DNA of 58,770 bases from Sinomonas albida (GCF_004919045.1 NZ_SWDW01000019.1:1-58770), one strand, 5' to 3'; shown: positions 1 to 8,320, numbered from the stretch's first letter. Notes: a model not told the origin generated them from the letters alone. Program-made: numbers and translations.

Positions 1-427
1 CCTCGCACTCGGGCGCACCGCCTACCGCCCGCCCAAGGGCCTGCGACGCTACATCGAATACCGCGACGGGACCTGCCAGTTCCCCGGCTGCGCCCGCCCC
101 GCCCGCACCGCCGAGCTCGACCACCTCGTCGAATGGCAGGACGGCGGCACCACCGACGCCCAGAACCTCCAAGCCCTGTGCGCCAAACACCACGCCCTCA
201 AAAGCCTGCGACTCTGGAACCCCGCCCGCCTCCCCACCGACCCCGACGACACCATCGCCGACACCCTCTGGACCTCGCCCCTGGGCACCCGGACCGTCAC
301 GGGACCGACCGGCCACCAACTCCAACCCCCGCCCCCGGACCCACAACCTCTCGAACCACCAGCCCACCAAGTGACTGATCACCATCCGACCTATCAACCG
401 GACGAACCCGAGCCACCCCCGTTCTGA
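1..427 (+). CDS. HNH endonuclease of the DUF222/13E12 family, 3' end only
   Basis: The reading frame enters from the left edge and stops with TGA at 425-427, so only the C-terminal part is present. It encodes the HNH nuclease core: a Cys-x4-Cys pair (TCQFPGC), then LDHLVEW with the catalytic His, then an NLQALCAKHHALK segment. This arrangement is typical of the many DUF222 plus HNH proteins in Arthrobacter-like genomes, often present in dozens of copies as 13E12-type repeats. The end is a Pro-rich tail with no visible domain. The N-terminal DUF222 part lies outside the window. Family assignment is firm. The biological role of these proteins is not established. Confidence 0.85.
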   Translation, partial: LALGRTAYRPPKGLRRYIEYRDGTCQFPGCARPARTAELDHLVEWQDGGTTDAQNLQALCAKHHALKSLRLWNPARLPTDPDDTIADTLWTSPLGTRTVTGPTGHQLQPPPPDPQPLEPPAHQVTDHHPTYQPDEPEPPPF

Positions 428-493
428 GCCGAGTTCTGAGCCGGGTCGCGGTGGCGGGTGGCCGATGCCTGATGGCTGGTCGGACCTTGGCGC

Positions 494-523
494 GCCCGGT
501 CGCCCGTCGCCCGGTCGCCCGTC
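494..523. repeat. 15-bp perfect tandem duplication
   Basis: The 15-mer gcccggtcgcccgtc occurs twice head to tail. It lies between the HNH gene and the LacI promoter. A second, 12-bp direct repeat (gttctgagccga, then gttctgagccgg) covers the stop codon of the HNH gene at 421-444. Confidence 0.8.
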
Positions 524-579
524 GTCCGTCGTCGCCGGTCGTCGGCCGTGATCGACCCCGGTCGCGGCACTACAAACTT

Positions 580-608
580 TTGACAACCTTGTACAAGAAT
601 TTCATACT
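580..608 (+). promoter_or_regulatory. Sigma-A-type promoter of the LacI/polyol dehydrogenase genes
   Basis: A perfect -35 box TTGACA (580-585) is followed, after 17 bp, by CATACT (603-608), 4/6 to the -10 consensus. The spacer holds a perfect 10-bp palindrome, cttgtacaag (588-597), well placed to be an operator. The palindrome lacks the central CG usual for LacI-family sites, so LacI binding is only a guess. Confidence 0.65.
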
Positions 609-658
609 ACGGGGAGGGCCATTCGAGGCGGTCCGTTAGTCGACGACCCGGAGAACTG

Positions 659-1636
659 ATGGCAGCCACCCTCACAGACGTCGCGAAGCTGGCGGGCGTT
701 TCGCTCGCGACGGCGTCGCGCGCGTTCGGTGACCCCGCCCGGCTCGCAGCCGAGACGCGGCAGAAGGTCCTCGCGGCGGCGGAGGGGCTCGGCTACGCGG
801 CAGCCGCGTCAACCGGCTCTCGGACGTTCGCGGTGATTGTCCCGGACATCTCCAACGCCGTGTTCGCGGCCCTCCTCAAGTCCGTGCAAGAGCGCGCATG
901 GCCGGGACGCCACCGGATGGTCCTGGCCGACACGTCGGAGTCCACGGAGCGCGAGCGCGAACACCTGGCCTCCCTCGCGGGTGCCGTCGATGGAATCATC
1001 GTGTGCTCTCCGCGCCTCCCCGCCGAGGAAATCCGCCGGCTCGCGGGCCAAACCCCGCTGGTGGTCGTCAACGGCGAGGCCGCCGACGCCGCGCGCGTCC
1101 TCATGGACGCGGACGAGGGCCTGCGCCAGGCCGTCGAGCATCTCTACGCCCTCGGCCACCGCCGCCTCGCGTACGTGCCCGGGCCGCCGTCGTCGTGGGC
1201 CAACGGTCAGCGGCTCGCTACGGTGAGCAGCCTGTGCGAGGAGCGGGGCGTCGAGCTCACCGCCGTGGGCAACCAGAGCGCGACGGTCGACGGCGGCCTC
1301 GCGGCGGCGGCGTCCGTCGTCGCGAGCGGCGCGACGGCCGTCATCGCGTACAACGACCTCGTCGCGGTCGGCCTCCTGGCGGGTGCCCGCAAGCTCGGCG
1401 TCCGCTGCCCCGAGGACCTGAGCGTGGTCGGTATCGACGATCTCGACATCGCCGCTGCCGCCGAGCCGGGACTCACGTCGGTGCGCGTCGCGATTGAGCA
1501 CAGCGGCGCCGTCGGCCTGGACCTTCTTCTCGAGCAGCTCGCCGGCAGGCACCGCGCCACGCAGCCTGTCCACCTAACCTCGCAGCTCATGGTGCGCGGC
1601 TCCACTTTCGCCGTACGCGGAGCCAGCCGCCCCTGA
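659..1636 (+). CDS. LacI-family transcriptional regulator
   Basis: A protein of 325 residues, the usual LacI-family length. Residues 3-50 form the LacI helix-turn-helix and hinge (TLTDVAKLAGVSLATASRAF). Residues from about 57 form a periplasmic-binding-protein-like effector domain, ending with the family signature VVGIDDLDIAAAAEPGLTSVR. The ATG at 659 follows GGAG with suitable spacing. The polyol dehydrogenase gene starts 69 bp downstream on the same strand, so this is probably the local regulator of polyol use. The effector (mannitol, arabitol or similar) cannot be read from sequence. Confidence 0.9.
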   Translation: MAATLTDVAKLAGVSLATASRAFGDPARLAAETRQKVLAAAEGLGYAAAASTGSRTFAVIVPDISNAVFAALLKSVQERAWPGRHRMVLADTSESTEREREHLASLAGAVDGIIVCSPRLPAEEIRRLAGQTPLVVVNGEAADAARVLMDADEGLRQAVEHLYALGHRRLAYVPGPPSSWANGQRLATVSSLCEERGVELTAVGNQSATVDGGLAAAASVVASGATAVIAYNDLVAVGLLAGARKLGVRCPEDLSVVGIDDLDIAAAAEPGLTSVRVAIEHSGAVGLDLLLEQLAGRHRATQPVHLTSQLMVRGSTFAVRGASRP

Positions 1637-1649
1637 ACGGAGGCCGGAC

Positions 1650-1703
1650 ATGATCCGCAAGACGGCCGCCGTCGACCTCGACCCCACCATGGAGGACTGC
1701 TGA
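1650..1703 (+). CDS. Possible 17-residue leader peptide before the polyol dehydrogenase
   Basis: A short frame, MIRKTAAVDLDPTMEDC, begins with ATG after ACGGAGG (about 1637-1643) and stops two bases before the dehydrogenase ATG. Its last codons contain the GGAGG that probably serves the downstream gene, so translation of the two could be coupled. It could be a true leader peptide, a remnant of a deleted gene, or chance. Confidence 0.35.
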   Translation: MIRKTAAVDLDPTMEDC

Positions 1704-1705
1704 AC

Positions 1706-3223
1706 ATGACCGAAGTCAAGGCTGCATCTGGGCTTTCCCGGCTTTCCGCCGCGTACGACGGCGCCCCTCGCCGTCGACCGTCGCGTTCGGGCATCGTCCA
1801 CCTCGGCTTGGGCAACTTCCACCGCGCGCATCAGGCCGTCTACACCCGCGCGGCGCTCGATGCCGCAATGTCCGGTGGTCAGGCGGGAGCGGACGAGTGG
1901 GGCATCATCGGCGTGGGGAGCCGGTCCGCGTCGGTGACCGACGCGATGAAGGCCCAGGACCTCCTGTACACCGTCGTCGAGATCTCGCCAGGAGGCGAAT
2001 CCTTCTCGATACCCGGCGTCCACACCGACGCGTTCACGGCAGCCGCCGAGCCCGAACGCGTAGTTTCCTCGATCGCTGCGCCGAGCACGCGGATCGTATC
2101 CCTCACGGTGACTGAGAACGGCTACTTCTACAGCCCGCGCACGGGGCACCTCGCCGTTGACGATCCCGCGATCCAGCACGACCTCGCCGACGCCGCACGG
2201 CCCGCGACGCCGATCGGACAGATCGTGCGCGGACTTCAGTCCCGCGCCCGCGCACACGGAGAGCCAATCACGGTGCTGAGCTGCGACAACCTCGCCGACA
2301 ACGGGCATCACACGGAGCGGCTCGTGAAGGAATTCGCCGGGCTGCTGCCCGAGGCGGAGGCCTCAGGGCTGATCGCCTTCCTCGAGCAGCGCGTCACGTT
2401 CCCTTCGACCATGGTGGACCGGATCGTGCCGGCGACGACCGACCACTATCGGCGCCTCGTCGCGGACGGGCTCGGGTACCGGGACGACGTCCCCGTGCCC
2501 GCGGAGCCGTTCACGATGTGGGTCCTCGAAGACCGCTTCGCGGCGGGGCGCCCGGCGTGGGAGGCCGGCGGGGCCGTGTTCTCCGACGAGGTCTCACGGT
2601 ATGAGCAGCTCAAGGTGCGGCTCCTCAATGGGACGCACTCGCTCATCGCCTACCTCGGCGCGCTCTCCGGCGCGGCGACCATCCCCGAGTCCGTGGGCAA
2701 GCCGTTCATCGAGGCGGCGGCCCGCCAGGTGCTGCGCGCCGAGTACCTCCCGAGCGTGACGGCCCCGCGCGGCGTGGACCTCGCAGCATACGAGGAGCAG
2801 CTCTTCGAGCGCTGGCGGAATACGGCCCTCGGGCATCGCACGAGCCAGGTCGGCACGGACGGCTCGGTCAAACTGCGCCAGCGCATTCCCGAACCCGCGG
2901 TCGCCCTGCTCGACGCCGGGACGATGCCGCACCTCCTCGCGCTCACGACCGCCGCGTATCTCGCGTGCCTGGCCCCGCTCGGTGGCTTCGATCCGGGCCC
3001 CCACGCGGCCGCGATGGTGGACCCCGCGCGTCCGGCGCTCGCCCGGGCCGCCTCCGAATCCTCGACGGCCCACGACCTCGCGCGGCGAGTGCTCCACGAC
3101 CAGCACTTGCTCGGCGGGGAGCTCGCGGGCCGCGACGAGTTCATCGACCGAACCGCGGAGCTCCTCGACGCGATCCTTCGCCACGGTGCCATGGCCGCGA
3201 CGGCCGAAGCGGCGCAGGGCTAA
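1706..3223 (+). CDS. Mannitol/polyol 2-dehydrogenase (long-chain MDR family)
   Basis: A protein of 505 residues, matching the usual length of long-chain mannitol 2-dehydrogenases, which oxidise mannitol (or arabitol, sorbitol) to the ketose with NAD+. Near residue 30, GIVHLGLGNFHRAH begins the Rossmann domain. The catalytic motif K-x4-N-x2-H is present as Lys303, Asn308 and His311 in KVRLLNGTH. The ATG follows GGAGG at 1691-1695. No transporter gene is adjacent, so uptake must be encoded elsewhere. The family is clear. The exact polyol is not. Confidence 0.88.
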   Translation: MTEVKAASGLSRLSAAYDGAPRRRPSRSGIVHLGLGNFHRAHQAVYTRAALDAAMSGGQAGADEWGIIGVGSRSASVTDAMKAQDLLYTVVEISPGGESFSIPGVHTDAFTAAAEPERVVSSIAAPSTRIVSLTVTENGYFYSPRTGHLAVDDPAIQHDLADAARPATPIGQIVRGLQSRARAHGEPITVLSCDNLADNGHHTERLVKEFAGLLPEAEASGLIAFLEQRVTFPSTMVDRIVPATTDHYRRLVADGLGYRDDVPVPAEPFTMWVLEDRFAAGRPAWEAGGAVFSDEVSRYEQLKVRLLNGTHSLIAYLGALSGAATIPESVGKPFIEAAARQVLRAEYLPSVTAPRGVDLAAYEEQLFERWRNTALGHRTSQVGTDGSVKLRQRIPEPAVALLDAGTMPHLLALTTAAYLACLAPLGGFDPGPHAAAMVDPARPALARAASESSTAHDLARRVLHDQHLLGGELAGRDEFIDRTAELLDAILRHGAMAATAEAAQG

Positions 3224-3293
3224 GGGGACGGGGCTCAGTTGGCGGGGGCTGAGGTGACGAGGCTGAGGCGAGGCCAGCCGACGCGGCCACGGC

Positions 3294-4154
3294 CTAGTGT
3301 GAGGCCGCCGTCGTCAGCGCCTCGGTGAGCCGCCCTCCTTCGGACTCGAGCCAAGTGAGGCGACGACGGATGCGCTCCCCCGCACCGTCCCGCCACATGC
3401 GGAGCCAGCCGCCGCCGTCGTGCTCGGCGCGATACTTCATGAGATACCAGCTGCGCTCGGTGCGGCGGATCGCAGTGGGCACGAGGCGGGCGCGATCCGC
3501 GGCGGAGAGGCCGTAGGCGTCCGCGATGAGGCGCGTGCGCGCGGCGGAGTCGACGCCCCGGAGCGGCCACGTCCGGTCCTCGTCCGGGGCGAACGGGGCC
3601 CACCACATGCAGAGGTTGAAGACTTCGTCGACGCGGGTCGCCGGTTTCGCGAGGTCGAAGTCGATGAGGGCGACCGCCTTCCCCTCCCTGAAGACGACGT
3701 TCTCCGGCGTGATGTCCAGGTGGCCCACGAACTCCGGCTCGGCCTGCGGGGCGGGCGGCATCCCGGGGATCTCCGGCGCGGCGACCGCTTCAAGCATCGC
3801 GGACGACGGCGCGAAGCCGGCCATGGCGTCATCGAGGCGCCGCACTAGCTTGGCCAGGGAGACGAGGCGTTGCTCGTCGGCGAGCCAGGCCGGGTGTGGC
3901 CGGCCGGCGACCTCTCCCTCGATGTAGGTCAGGATCTCGCGGCCCTGTTCGTCGAGGCCGAGATAGCGCGGGGCGCCGTCGAACCCCTGGCGTTCGAGGT
4001 GCTGCAGGACCCCGTGGACGAGCGGCGAATGCGGGCCGAGTGGCCTCCGCACCGTGTCCCCGACGCGCACGATGCCCTCGGTGACGTCACCGCCGGGGAG
4101 GGGTGTTTCAGCTTCTGATCGGGCCACGCCCTCAACGCTAGCTTGTCGGACCAA
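3294..4154 (-). CDS. Aminoglycoside phosphotransferase-family (APH) kinase-like protein
   Basis: A protein of up to 286 residues with the two hallmark motifs of the APH/choline-kinase fold: a Brenner-type HLDITPENV (HxDxxxxN, catalytic Asp) and IDFDLA (Mg-binding Asp). The glycine-loop end is short (ILTYIEGE as the hinge). The frame opens with TTG at 4154; a GTG at 4127 is an alternative start. Relatives phosphorylate sugars, choline, antibiotics or thiamine. The substrate is not predictable here. It stands alone and is divergent from the small gene at 4198. Confidence 0.8.
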   Translation of the reverse strand: MVRQASVEGVARSEAETPLPGGDVTEGIVRVGDTVRRPLGPHSPLVHGVLQHLERQGFDGAPRYLGLDEQGREILTYIEGEVAGRPHPAWLADEQRLVSLAKLVRRLDDAMAGFAPSSAMLEAVAAPEIPGMPPAPQAEPEFVGHLDITPENVVFREGKAVALIDFDLAKPATRVDEVFNLCMWWAPFAPDEDRTWPLRGVDSAARTRLIADAYGLSAADRARLVPTAIRRTERSWYLMKYRAEHDGGGWLRMWRDGAGERIRRRLTWLESEGGRLTEALTTAASH

Positions 4155-4197
4155 GGCTTTAGCCTCGAATCAGCAGCCACAGCCAAGGGGGAACAAG

Positions 4198-4548
4198 TTG
4201 GCCCAGCATCAAACCGGTACCACGAAATTCGGCGGCAAAAGCTCGACGGTGCAGGCGTTCCTGTCTGTCCACGCCAGACTCACGGAAGCGATTCACGCAA
4301 TGTGCGCGGCCCAAGGACCGGACGCCCTCAAGAACCATGCAGCCGACGCACTGGAGTGTCTCTTAGGCAGCGACGCAGCATCCCCTGGCCCCCTTGACCA
4401 TCTGCTCGGTCTCCGAATACAGGAACACATCTCCTTGTTCGGTCCCATGACCTTCGTCAAGGCCGTAGCTGCAGAATACGAGATCGACGTCAGCGCCAAG
4501 GACTCGACTACGGCGACATCGCAGATTACTCGCACTGAGACCAACTAG
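4198..4548 (+). CDS. Hypothetical protein, 116 residues
   Basis: The start is taken as TTG at 4198 because a strong AAGGGGGA lies just upstream; the in-frame ATG at 4054 would overlap the divergent kinase gene. The protein begins LAQHQTGTTKFGGKSS and has no signal peptide or membrane segment. Its middle (about residues 15-95) looks alpha-helical. I do not recognise a family. Base composition is clearly lower in GC than the flanking genes, like the HNH gene that it faces tail to tail (9 bp between stops). This suggests joint acquisition. Confidence 0.55.
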   Translation: MAQHQTGTTKFGGKSSTVQAFLSVHARLTEAIHAMCAAQGPDALKNHAADALECLLGSDAASPGPLDHLLGLRIQEHISLFGPMTFVKAVAAEYEIDVSAKDSTTATSQITRTETN

Positions 4549-4557
4549 CTGAGCGCA

Positions 4558-5472
4558 CTAACTAACCATTTTGAACCGGTCCCAGGCCCACTCAAGCAGA
4601 TCAGACCTTGGACGCTGCGACTTCGAACGAGGAATAGACATCAAGGGGCGTCGATGCATTTCCTGCAGTCCGTAGCGAAACATGGGGCCGTCCACCTCGG
4701 TCAATAGGTCAGGTCTAATTTCCACGACTAAGTCTGGTCGGATACCAAGTAGCCGTGAATCAAAAGCTGCGTGGTGAAACTTGCACATGGCCATGCCGTT
4801 GACCACTGAAGCAATCCCAAGTTCCTCGCGGTCAGGAACGATGTGGGCAGCATCTAGCAGCGTCGGGTGACCAAGGTTGCAGACTGCACATCGCTGCTGG
4901 TAAGCAGCGAGAACCTGAGTCCGAAAAACACCTTGGAAAAGCCGATGCCGCGTCCTTACATCGAGGTAGCGGCGAACATGCTCCTCGGCGAACGAGTCGG
5001 TTGCCGCCGAAACGGCTTCTGCGCTCACAAGAAATTGGTGGTGCTCAGGCTCTTCGCCGATGACATAGACCGGAAAGTGAGGTTGAAAAAGCCCCTTCGC
5101 GACCCCCACAAACCAAATGAGGGGCACACGCTGCTCCATGGCCGATCGGAGCGCACGGTTCGTGGCGGCATTTGGATCTATACCATCCCACTTGTATCGG
5201 AGCAGAACATCCTCGTCGTAAACGCCGTCATCGTACGACCTTTCGATACCCTCAGGCCTGAAAGTCGTCGTGATCGAGAGAGCCGCGCTAAACCCAGCGG
5301 GCTTCCTGATGCCTTTGAATCGGTCTTTCAAGGGAAGGTGTTCGCCCTCAAGAACGAAATCATGAAGTTCGGCGTACGAAATAGCACCCGAGCCGTCGTT
5401 CGATCGAGCAGCAAGCCACTCCATCACCTGATGTCGAATCTCATCTTCTGAAAGACCGAAACGCGCGATCAT
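4558..5472 (-). CDS. HNH endonuclease with N-terminal SRA/McrA-like domain
   Basis: A protein of 304 residues. The C-terminal part (about 205-265) is an HNH_2-type nuclease: CAVCNLGHPTLLDAAHIVP, then NGMAMCKFHHAAFD, giving the paired Cys residues and the catalytic DAAHIV histidine. The N-terminal 180 residues (YDDGVYDEDVLLRYKW, later VPLIWFVGV) resemble the reader half of COG3440-type restriction nucleases such as the SRA-HNH ScoMcrA group. A modification-dependent (type IV) restriction role is therefore plausible but inferred. The gene has visibly lower GC than its surroundings. It is the last of four minus-strand genes (7194 to 4558). Confidence 0.75.
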   Translation of the reverse strand: MIARFGLSEDEIRHQVMEWLAARSNDGSGAISYAELHDFVLEGEHLPLKDRFKGIRKPAGFSAALSITTTFRPEGIERSYDDGVYDEDVLLRYKWDGIDPNAATNRALRSAMEQRVPLIWFVGVAKGLFQPHFPVYVIGEEPEHHQFLVSAEAVSAATDSFAEEHVRRYLDVRTRHRLFQGVFRTQVLAAYQQRCAVCNLGHPTLLDAAHIVPDREELGIASVVNGMAMCKFHHAAFDSRLLGIRPDLVVEIRPDLLTEVDGPMFRYGLQEMHRRPLMSIPRSKSQRPRSDLLEWAWDRFKMVS

Positions 5473-5532
5473 GCGACCAGGCTAGTTCATTGCTTCGAAG
5501 CGGATGGCACGTGAGCTGTTAGCTAGAGCTAG

Positions 5533-5754
5533 CTACCCCTTCTCCTGCCGGGCCCGTTCCATCCGCTCCCGACGCTCGCGCTCTTCGCGATGGCGCCGGA
5601 TCTGCTCGTGAATGAGCTGCTCCTCTTCGGTGAATCGGAGGGCGTTGGCTTCATCGCCCGAGTCGCCGGGGCCGGAGGCCTCCTGCTTGGAGGGGTACTC
5701 GACCGGCTGTTCTTCGTCGGCAGAGTCGGGAGCGTTATCGTGCGGCTCACTCAT
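5533..5754 (-). CDS. Small charged protein, paralogue of the product at 6940-7194
   Basis: A protein of 73 residues starting MSEPHDN. A TTG-initiated form reaching 5787 is possible but less likely. The centre, DSGDEANALRFTEEEQLIHEQ, matches DSGDEANDIRFSEEEHLIREQ in the gene at 6940-7194. The tail (RRHREERERRERMERARQ) is strongly charged and probably a helix or coiled coil. No known domain. It lies between the NERD gene and the HNH nuclease gene on the same strand. Confidence 0.65.
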   Translation of the reverse strand: MSEPHDNAPDSADEEQPVEYPSKQEASGPGDSGDEANALRFTEEEQLIHEQIRRHREERERRERMERARQEKG

Positions 5755-5833
5755 GCGCACACTGTAGACCTGCTTTCGCAAACGCAAAATAGGGCTCGTG
5801 AGATAGCTCGGGCGCCGCGAACAATGGCTACAT

Positions 5834-6799
5834 CTAACGGGGATCCAGCGGCGCGATTCCGTCTCGGGCGGGCGGTGATGCGGCTGGACTGGCTGCAGTC
5901 TTGAGCATGCTCACCATGAGCCGCACCGCCGCCACGTTGGCGCTCTCTCCAGCGCCGTGTGCAAGCGTATTTCCCAGCGACTCCATGGCATCGCGAGCGG
6001 TGAGCATGTGCACGCCATGAGCCGAGGCCCGCTCCGGTCCAACCGAGGTATTGCGGCCGTGGATCATGACGAGCGGAATCACCGCGACGTGGTCCCCCAG
6101 CATCGCCTGATAGCGTTCGGCCGCCGTGTGCATCCAATTCGCCGTGCCGCGTCCGTAGCCGTCCGACCTGACGATGAGGTCCCTGAACCCGGCCGAGCGC
6201 CATTCGTAGGAACCCCAGCGGTACAGCTTCGAATCGATGAGGAAGACGACATTCCCGAGAACGACGGCGTGATCGACGTCCGCGTCGACGTTGCCGGGGA
6301 ATTGCAGGCCGTGGAACACCATCGTCCCGGGAATGCAGAGAAGCAATTCCAGAAGCGCCGCGGTGCTTTCCTCGCCTCTCGCCCCGGCCTCGGCAGGCCC
6401 TTGTCCGAAGCGAGCCGCGGCCTCACGAATCTGACCCGGCGTGCCGAAGATCCGCGGCGCCCGCTGCTGGCGCACGGCTCGCGAGCGGGCGGCCGCAGTA
6501 TTTGTCCCTGCCCCGTTCAGTATCCGAATGAGGACCGCCAGCCCGATGGGCACGACAAATGATCCTGCCATCGCCGGAAGTTGGCTTGCCTTGGCTGCAA
6601 TCTGGACGCTCATCACCATCAGGCCGATCATGATCGCGACATCAAGGCCGACGAGGATCGACGTACTCAGCCAAATCCGGCGAACTGCTGATCGATATTC
6701 CGGCGTTGGCTCTATCCGGACCTGTCCGAATCGCCTATACCAGTCCCACTCAGATGGCCGAATCCCGTATTGAGCCATCAATTGCACGGTGTACCCCAA
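5834..6799 (-). CDS. NERD-domain membrane protein
   Basis: A protein of 321 residues. An N-terminal cytoplasmic stretch is followed by two membrane helices (about residues 44-66 and 75-93). A NERD (nuclease-related) domain then begins near residue 140: GARGEESTAALLELL, then NVDADVDHAVVLGNVVFLIDSKLY, with the Glu, Asp and Asp-x-Lys positions typical of the nuclease-like fold. The start is taken as TTG at 6799, directly behind a GGGGGAGGGGG stretch; an ATG at 6778 is the alternative. NERD proteins often occur in plasmid or defence settings, but their activity is rarely shown. The gene sits between two paralogous small genes. Confidence 0.75.
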   Translation of the reverse strand: MGYTVQLMAQYGIRPSEWDWYRRFGQVRIEPTPEYRSAVRRIWLSTSILVGLDVAIMIGLMVMSVQIAAKASQLPAMAGSFVVPIGLAVLIRILNGAGTNTAAARSRAVRQQRAPRIFGTPGQIREAAARFGQGPAEAGARGEESTAALLELLLCIPGTMVFHGLQFPGNVDADVDHAVVLGNVVFLIDSKLYRWGSYEWRSAGFRDLIVRSDGYGRGTANWMHTAAERYQAMLGDHVAVIPLVMIHGRNTSVGPERASAHGVHMLTARDAMESLGNTLAHGAGESANVAAVRLMVSMLKTAASPAASPPARDGIAPLDPR

Positions 6800-6939
6800 A
6801 ATGCCCCCTCCCCCAAACGCGCCCTGAGGCGCCTGAGGGGAGAGTCTAGGCAGGGTACACCACCGGCGATAGGGTCAATCGACCCCTCGGTGCGGCGCAC
6901 GGCACGGACGTAGCCAACGCCGGGGGTTACGGAAGGGGC

Positions 6940-7194
6940 CTACTGCTCCTTGCCGTGGTGCGCGGGGTCGTCGCTCGAATCGCCCTCGCGCAGGTCCGCG
7001 TCCGGCACGTCGATCCCCGCCGCCGCCTGGTCCATGCCGGGCACGCTCGAGGGGACGTCGTCCTTGTCCGGCCGGTCGCCGTGGACCTGCTCGCGGATGA
7101 GATGCTCCTCCTCGCTGAAGCGAATGTCGTTCGCCTCGTCCCCGGAGTCGCGCGGCTCGTCGTCGTACTGCCTGCCCTCGAAGTTCTCACTCAT
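6940..7194 (-). CDS. Small acidic protein, paralogue of the product at 5533-5754
   Basis: A protein of 84 residues starting MSENFEGRQYDDEP. It shares the DSGDEAN-xx-RF-x-EEE-x-LI-x-EQ block with the product at 5533-5754. The rest diverges into an acidic, Gly/Pro/Asp-rich tail. It is strongly hydrophilic, without Cys or membrane segments. It is the first gene of a minus-strand series: this gene, NERD gene, paralogue, HNH nuclease gene. Confidence 0.65.
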   Translation of the reverse strand: MSENFEGRQYDDEPRDSGDEANDIRFSEEEHLIREQVHGDRPDKDDVPSSVPGMDQAAAGIDVPDADLREGDSSDDPAHHGKEQ

Positions 7195-7318
7195 GGAGCA
7201 GCCCTACCCGGCGCGGAGTCGGGTCAACCATCCCCAGCCGGGTAAGGGCCCGATGACGGCGGGACGCCTCGACCGGCGCCGCGGGACACGGAAGGTACGA
7301 GCGACAGGAGGACGCAAA

Positions 7319-8170
7319 ATGAACGTTCTGGACGATTTCACGAGCCGCGTCGAGCGGTGGCCGCTCCTCGACAAGATCGGCGATCCTGTCCGGTCCGTCG
7401 TGCAGGCCGCCATCAAGCCGAAGGCGGTCCGCAACACGCTGAGCGGTACCCCGCTGGGCCATCCCCTGCACGCGCTCCTCACCGATTTCCCGATCGGCGC
7501 GTGGAGCCTCGCCTCCGTCCTGGACCTGCTCGGCGGCGAACGGGACGAGCACGCCGCCGATCTCCTCGTAGGCACCGGCCTCGTGGCCGCGATCCCGACC
7601 GCAGCCGCCGGGCTGACAGACTGGGCGGACACCCACGGCTCGACGAGCCGCCTCGGCGTGGCCCATGCGGCCCTCAACGTCACAGCCCTCAGCCTGTACG
7701 GCGCGTCGCTCGTGGCCCGACGGGCCGGCAGCCGCACCGCGGGCAAGGGCCTAGCGTTCACGGGGCTCGGCATCCTCTTGGCGAGCGGCTACCTCGGCGG
7801 GCATCTCGCCTACACGAAGGGCGTCAAAGTCAGCCGCACGGCATGGCACGAGGGCCCGACCGATTGGGAGGACGCCCTCGCCGAGTCGGAGCTCGATGAC
7901 GGAAAGCCCCACCTCGCACACCTCGACGACATCCCGATCCTCGTCATCCGGGACGCCGGACGGATCGTCGCGATCGACAACGTCTGCACCCACGCGGGCG
8001 GCTCCCTCGACGAGGGAACGGTCAAGGACGGCTGCGTGACCTGCCCGCTCCACGGCAGCACGTTCCGCCTCGCCGACGGGAGCGTGGTCCTCGGCCCCGC
8101 GAGCGCGCCCCAGCCCAGCTACGAGGCGCGGGTCCGCGAGGGTCGCGTCCAGCTCCGGGCGCGGCCGTAG
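7319..8170 (+). CDS. DUF2231 membrane domain fused to a Rieske [2Fe-2S] domain
   Basis: A protein of 283 residues. The ATG at 7319 follows CAGGAGG with good spacing, so the longer open frame to the left is not used. Residues 40-170 form a DUF2231-type membrane domain of about four helices (GTPLGHPLHALLTDFPIGAW). Residues 195-280 form a Rieske domain whose ligands are present: Cys223-x-His225 and Cys242-x2-His245 (CTHAGG, CPLHG). It probably holds a cluster on the cytoplasmic side and passes electrons in the membrane. The partner is unknown. A terminator-like hairpin follows. Confidence 0.88.
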   Translation: MNVLDDFTSRVERWPLLDKIGDPVRSVVQAAIKPKAVRNTLSGTPLGHPLHALLTDFPIGAWSLASVLDLLGGERDEHAADLLVGTGLVAAIPTAAAGLTDWADTHGSTSRLGVAHAALNVTALSLYGASLVARRAGSRTAGKGLAFTGLGILLASGYLGGHLAYTKGVKVSRTAWHEGPTDWEDALAESELDDGKPHLAHLDDIPILVIRDAGRIVAIDNVCTHAGGSLDEGTVKDGCVTCPLHGSTFRLADGSVVLGPASAPQPSYEARVREGRVQLRARP

Positions 8171-8185
8171 TCAGAGTGCGGTCGG

Positions 8186-8268
8186 TGCGAGAGCAGACGT
8201 TTCATGCGAGAGCGCACGCTTCGTCGCGTTGAGAGGTCCGCTTTCGCAACCAACGTCCGCTTTCGCGG
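8186..8268. repeat. Four-copy 19-bp-period repeat, two direct plus two inverted
   Basis: Two copies of tgcgagagc-xxx-acg begin at 8186 and 8205. Two opposite-strand copies (gtccgctttcgca, gtccgctttcgcg) begin at 8236 and 8255. Spacing within each pair is exactly 19 bp. The array lies between the convergent Rieske and ku genes. It may be a REP-like element or a multi-site protein-binding region. Confidence 0.6.
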
Positions 8269-8283
8269 GATGGTGCCCCAGAC

Positions 8284-8320
8284 GGCCGACGACGGCGGCG
8301 TAGGTCCGCCGTCGTCGGCC
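8284..8320. terminator. Bidirectional terminator-like hairpin
   Basis: A perfect 15-bp stem (8284-8298 with 8306-8320, ggccgacgacggcgg and its complement) encloses a 7-base loop. It lies between two convergent genes. No T-tract follows on either strand, as is common in high-GC actinobacteria. Confidence 0.7.

Noticed and set aside
6950-7318. N-terminal extension of the Rieske protein
   Set aside because: It is antisense to the small acidic gene, and CAGGAGG marks the ATG at 7319.
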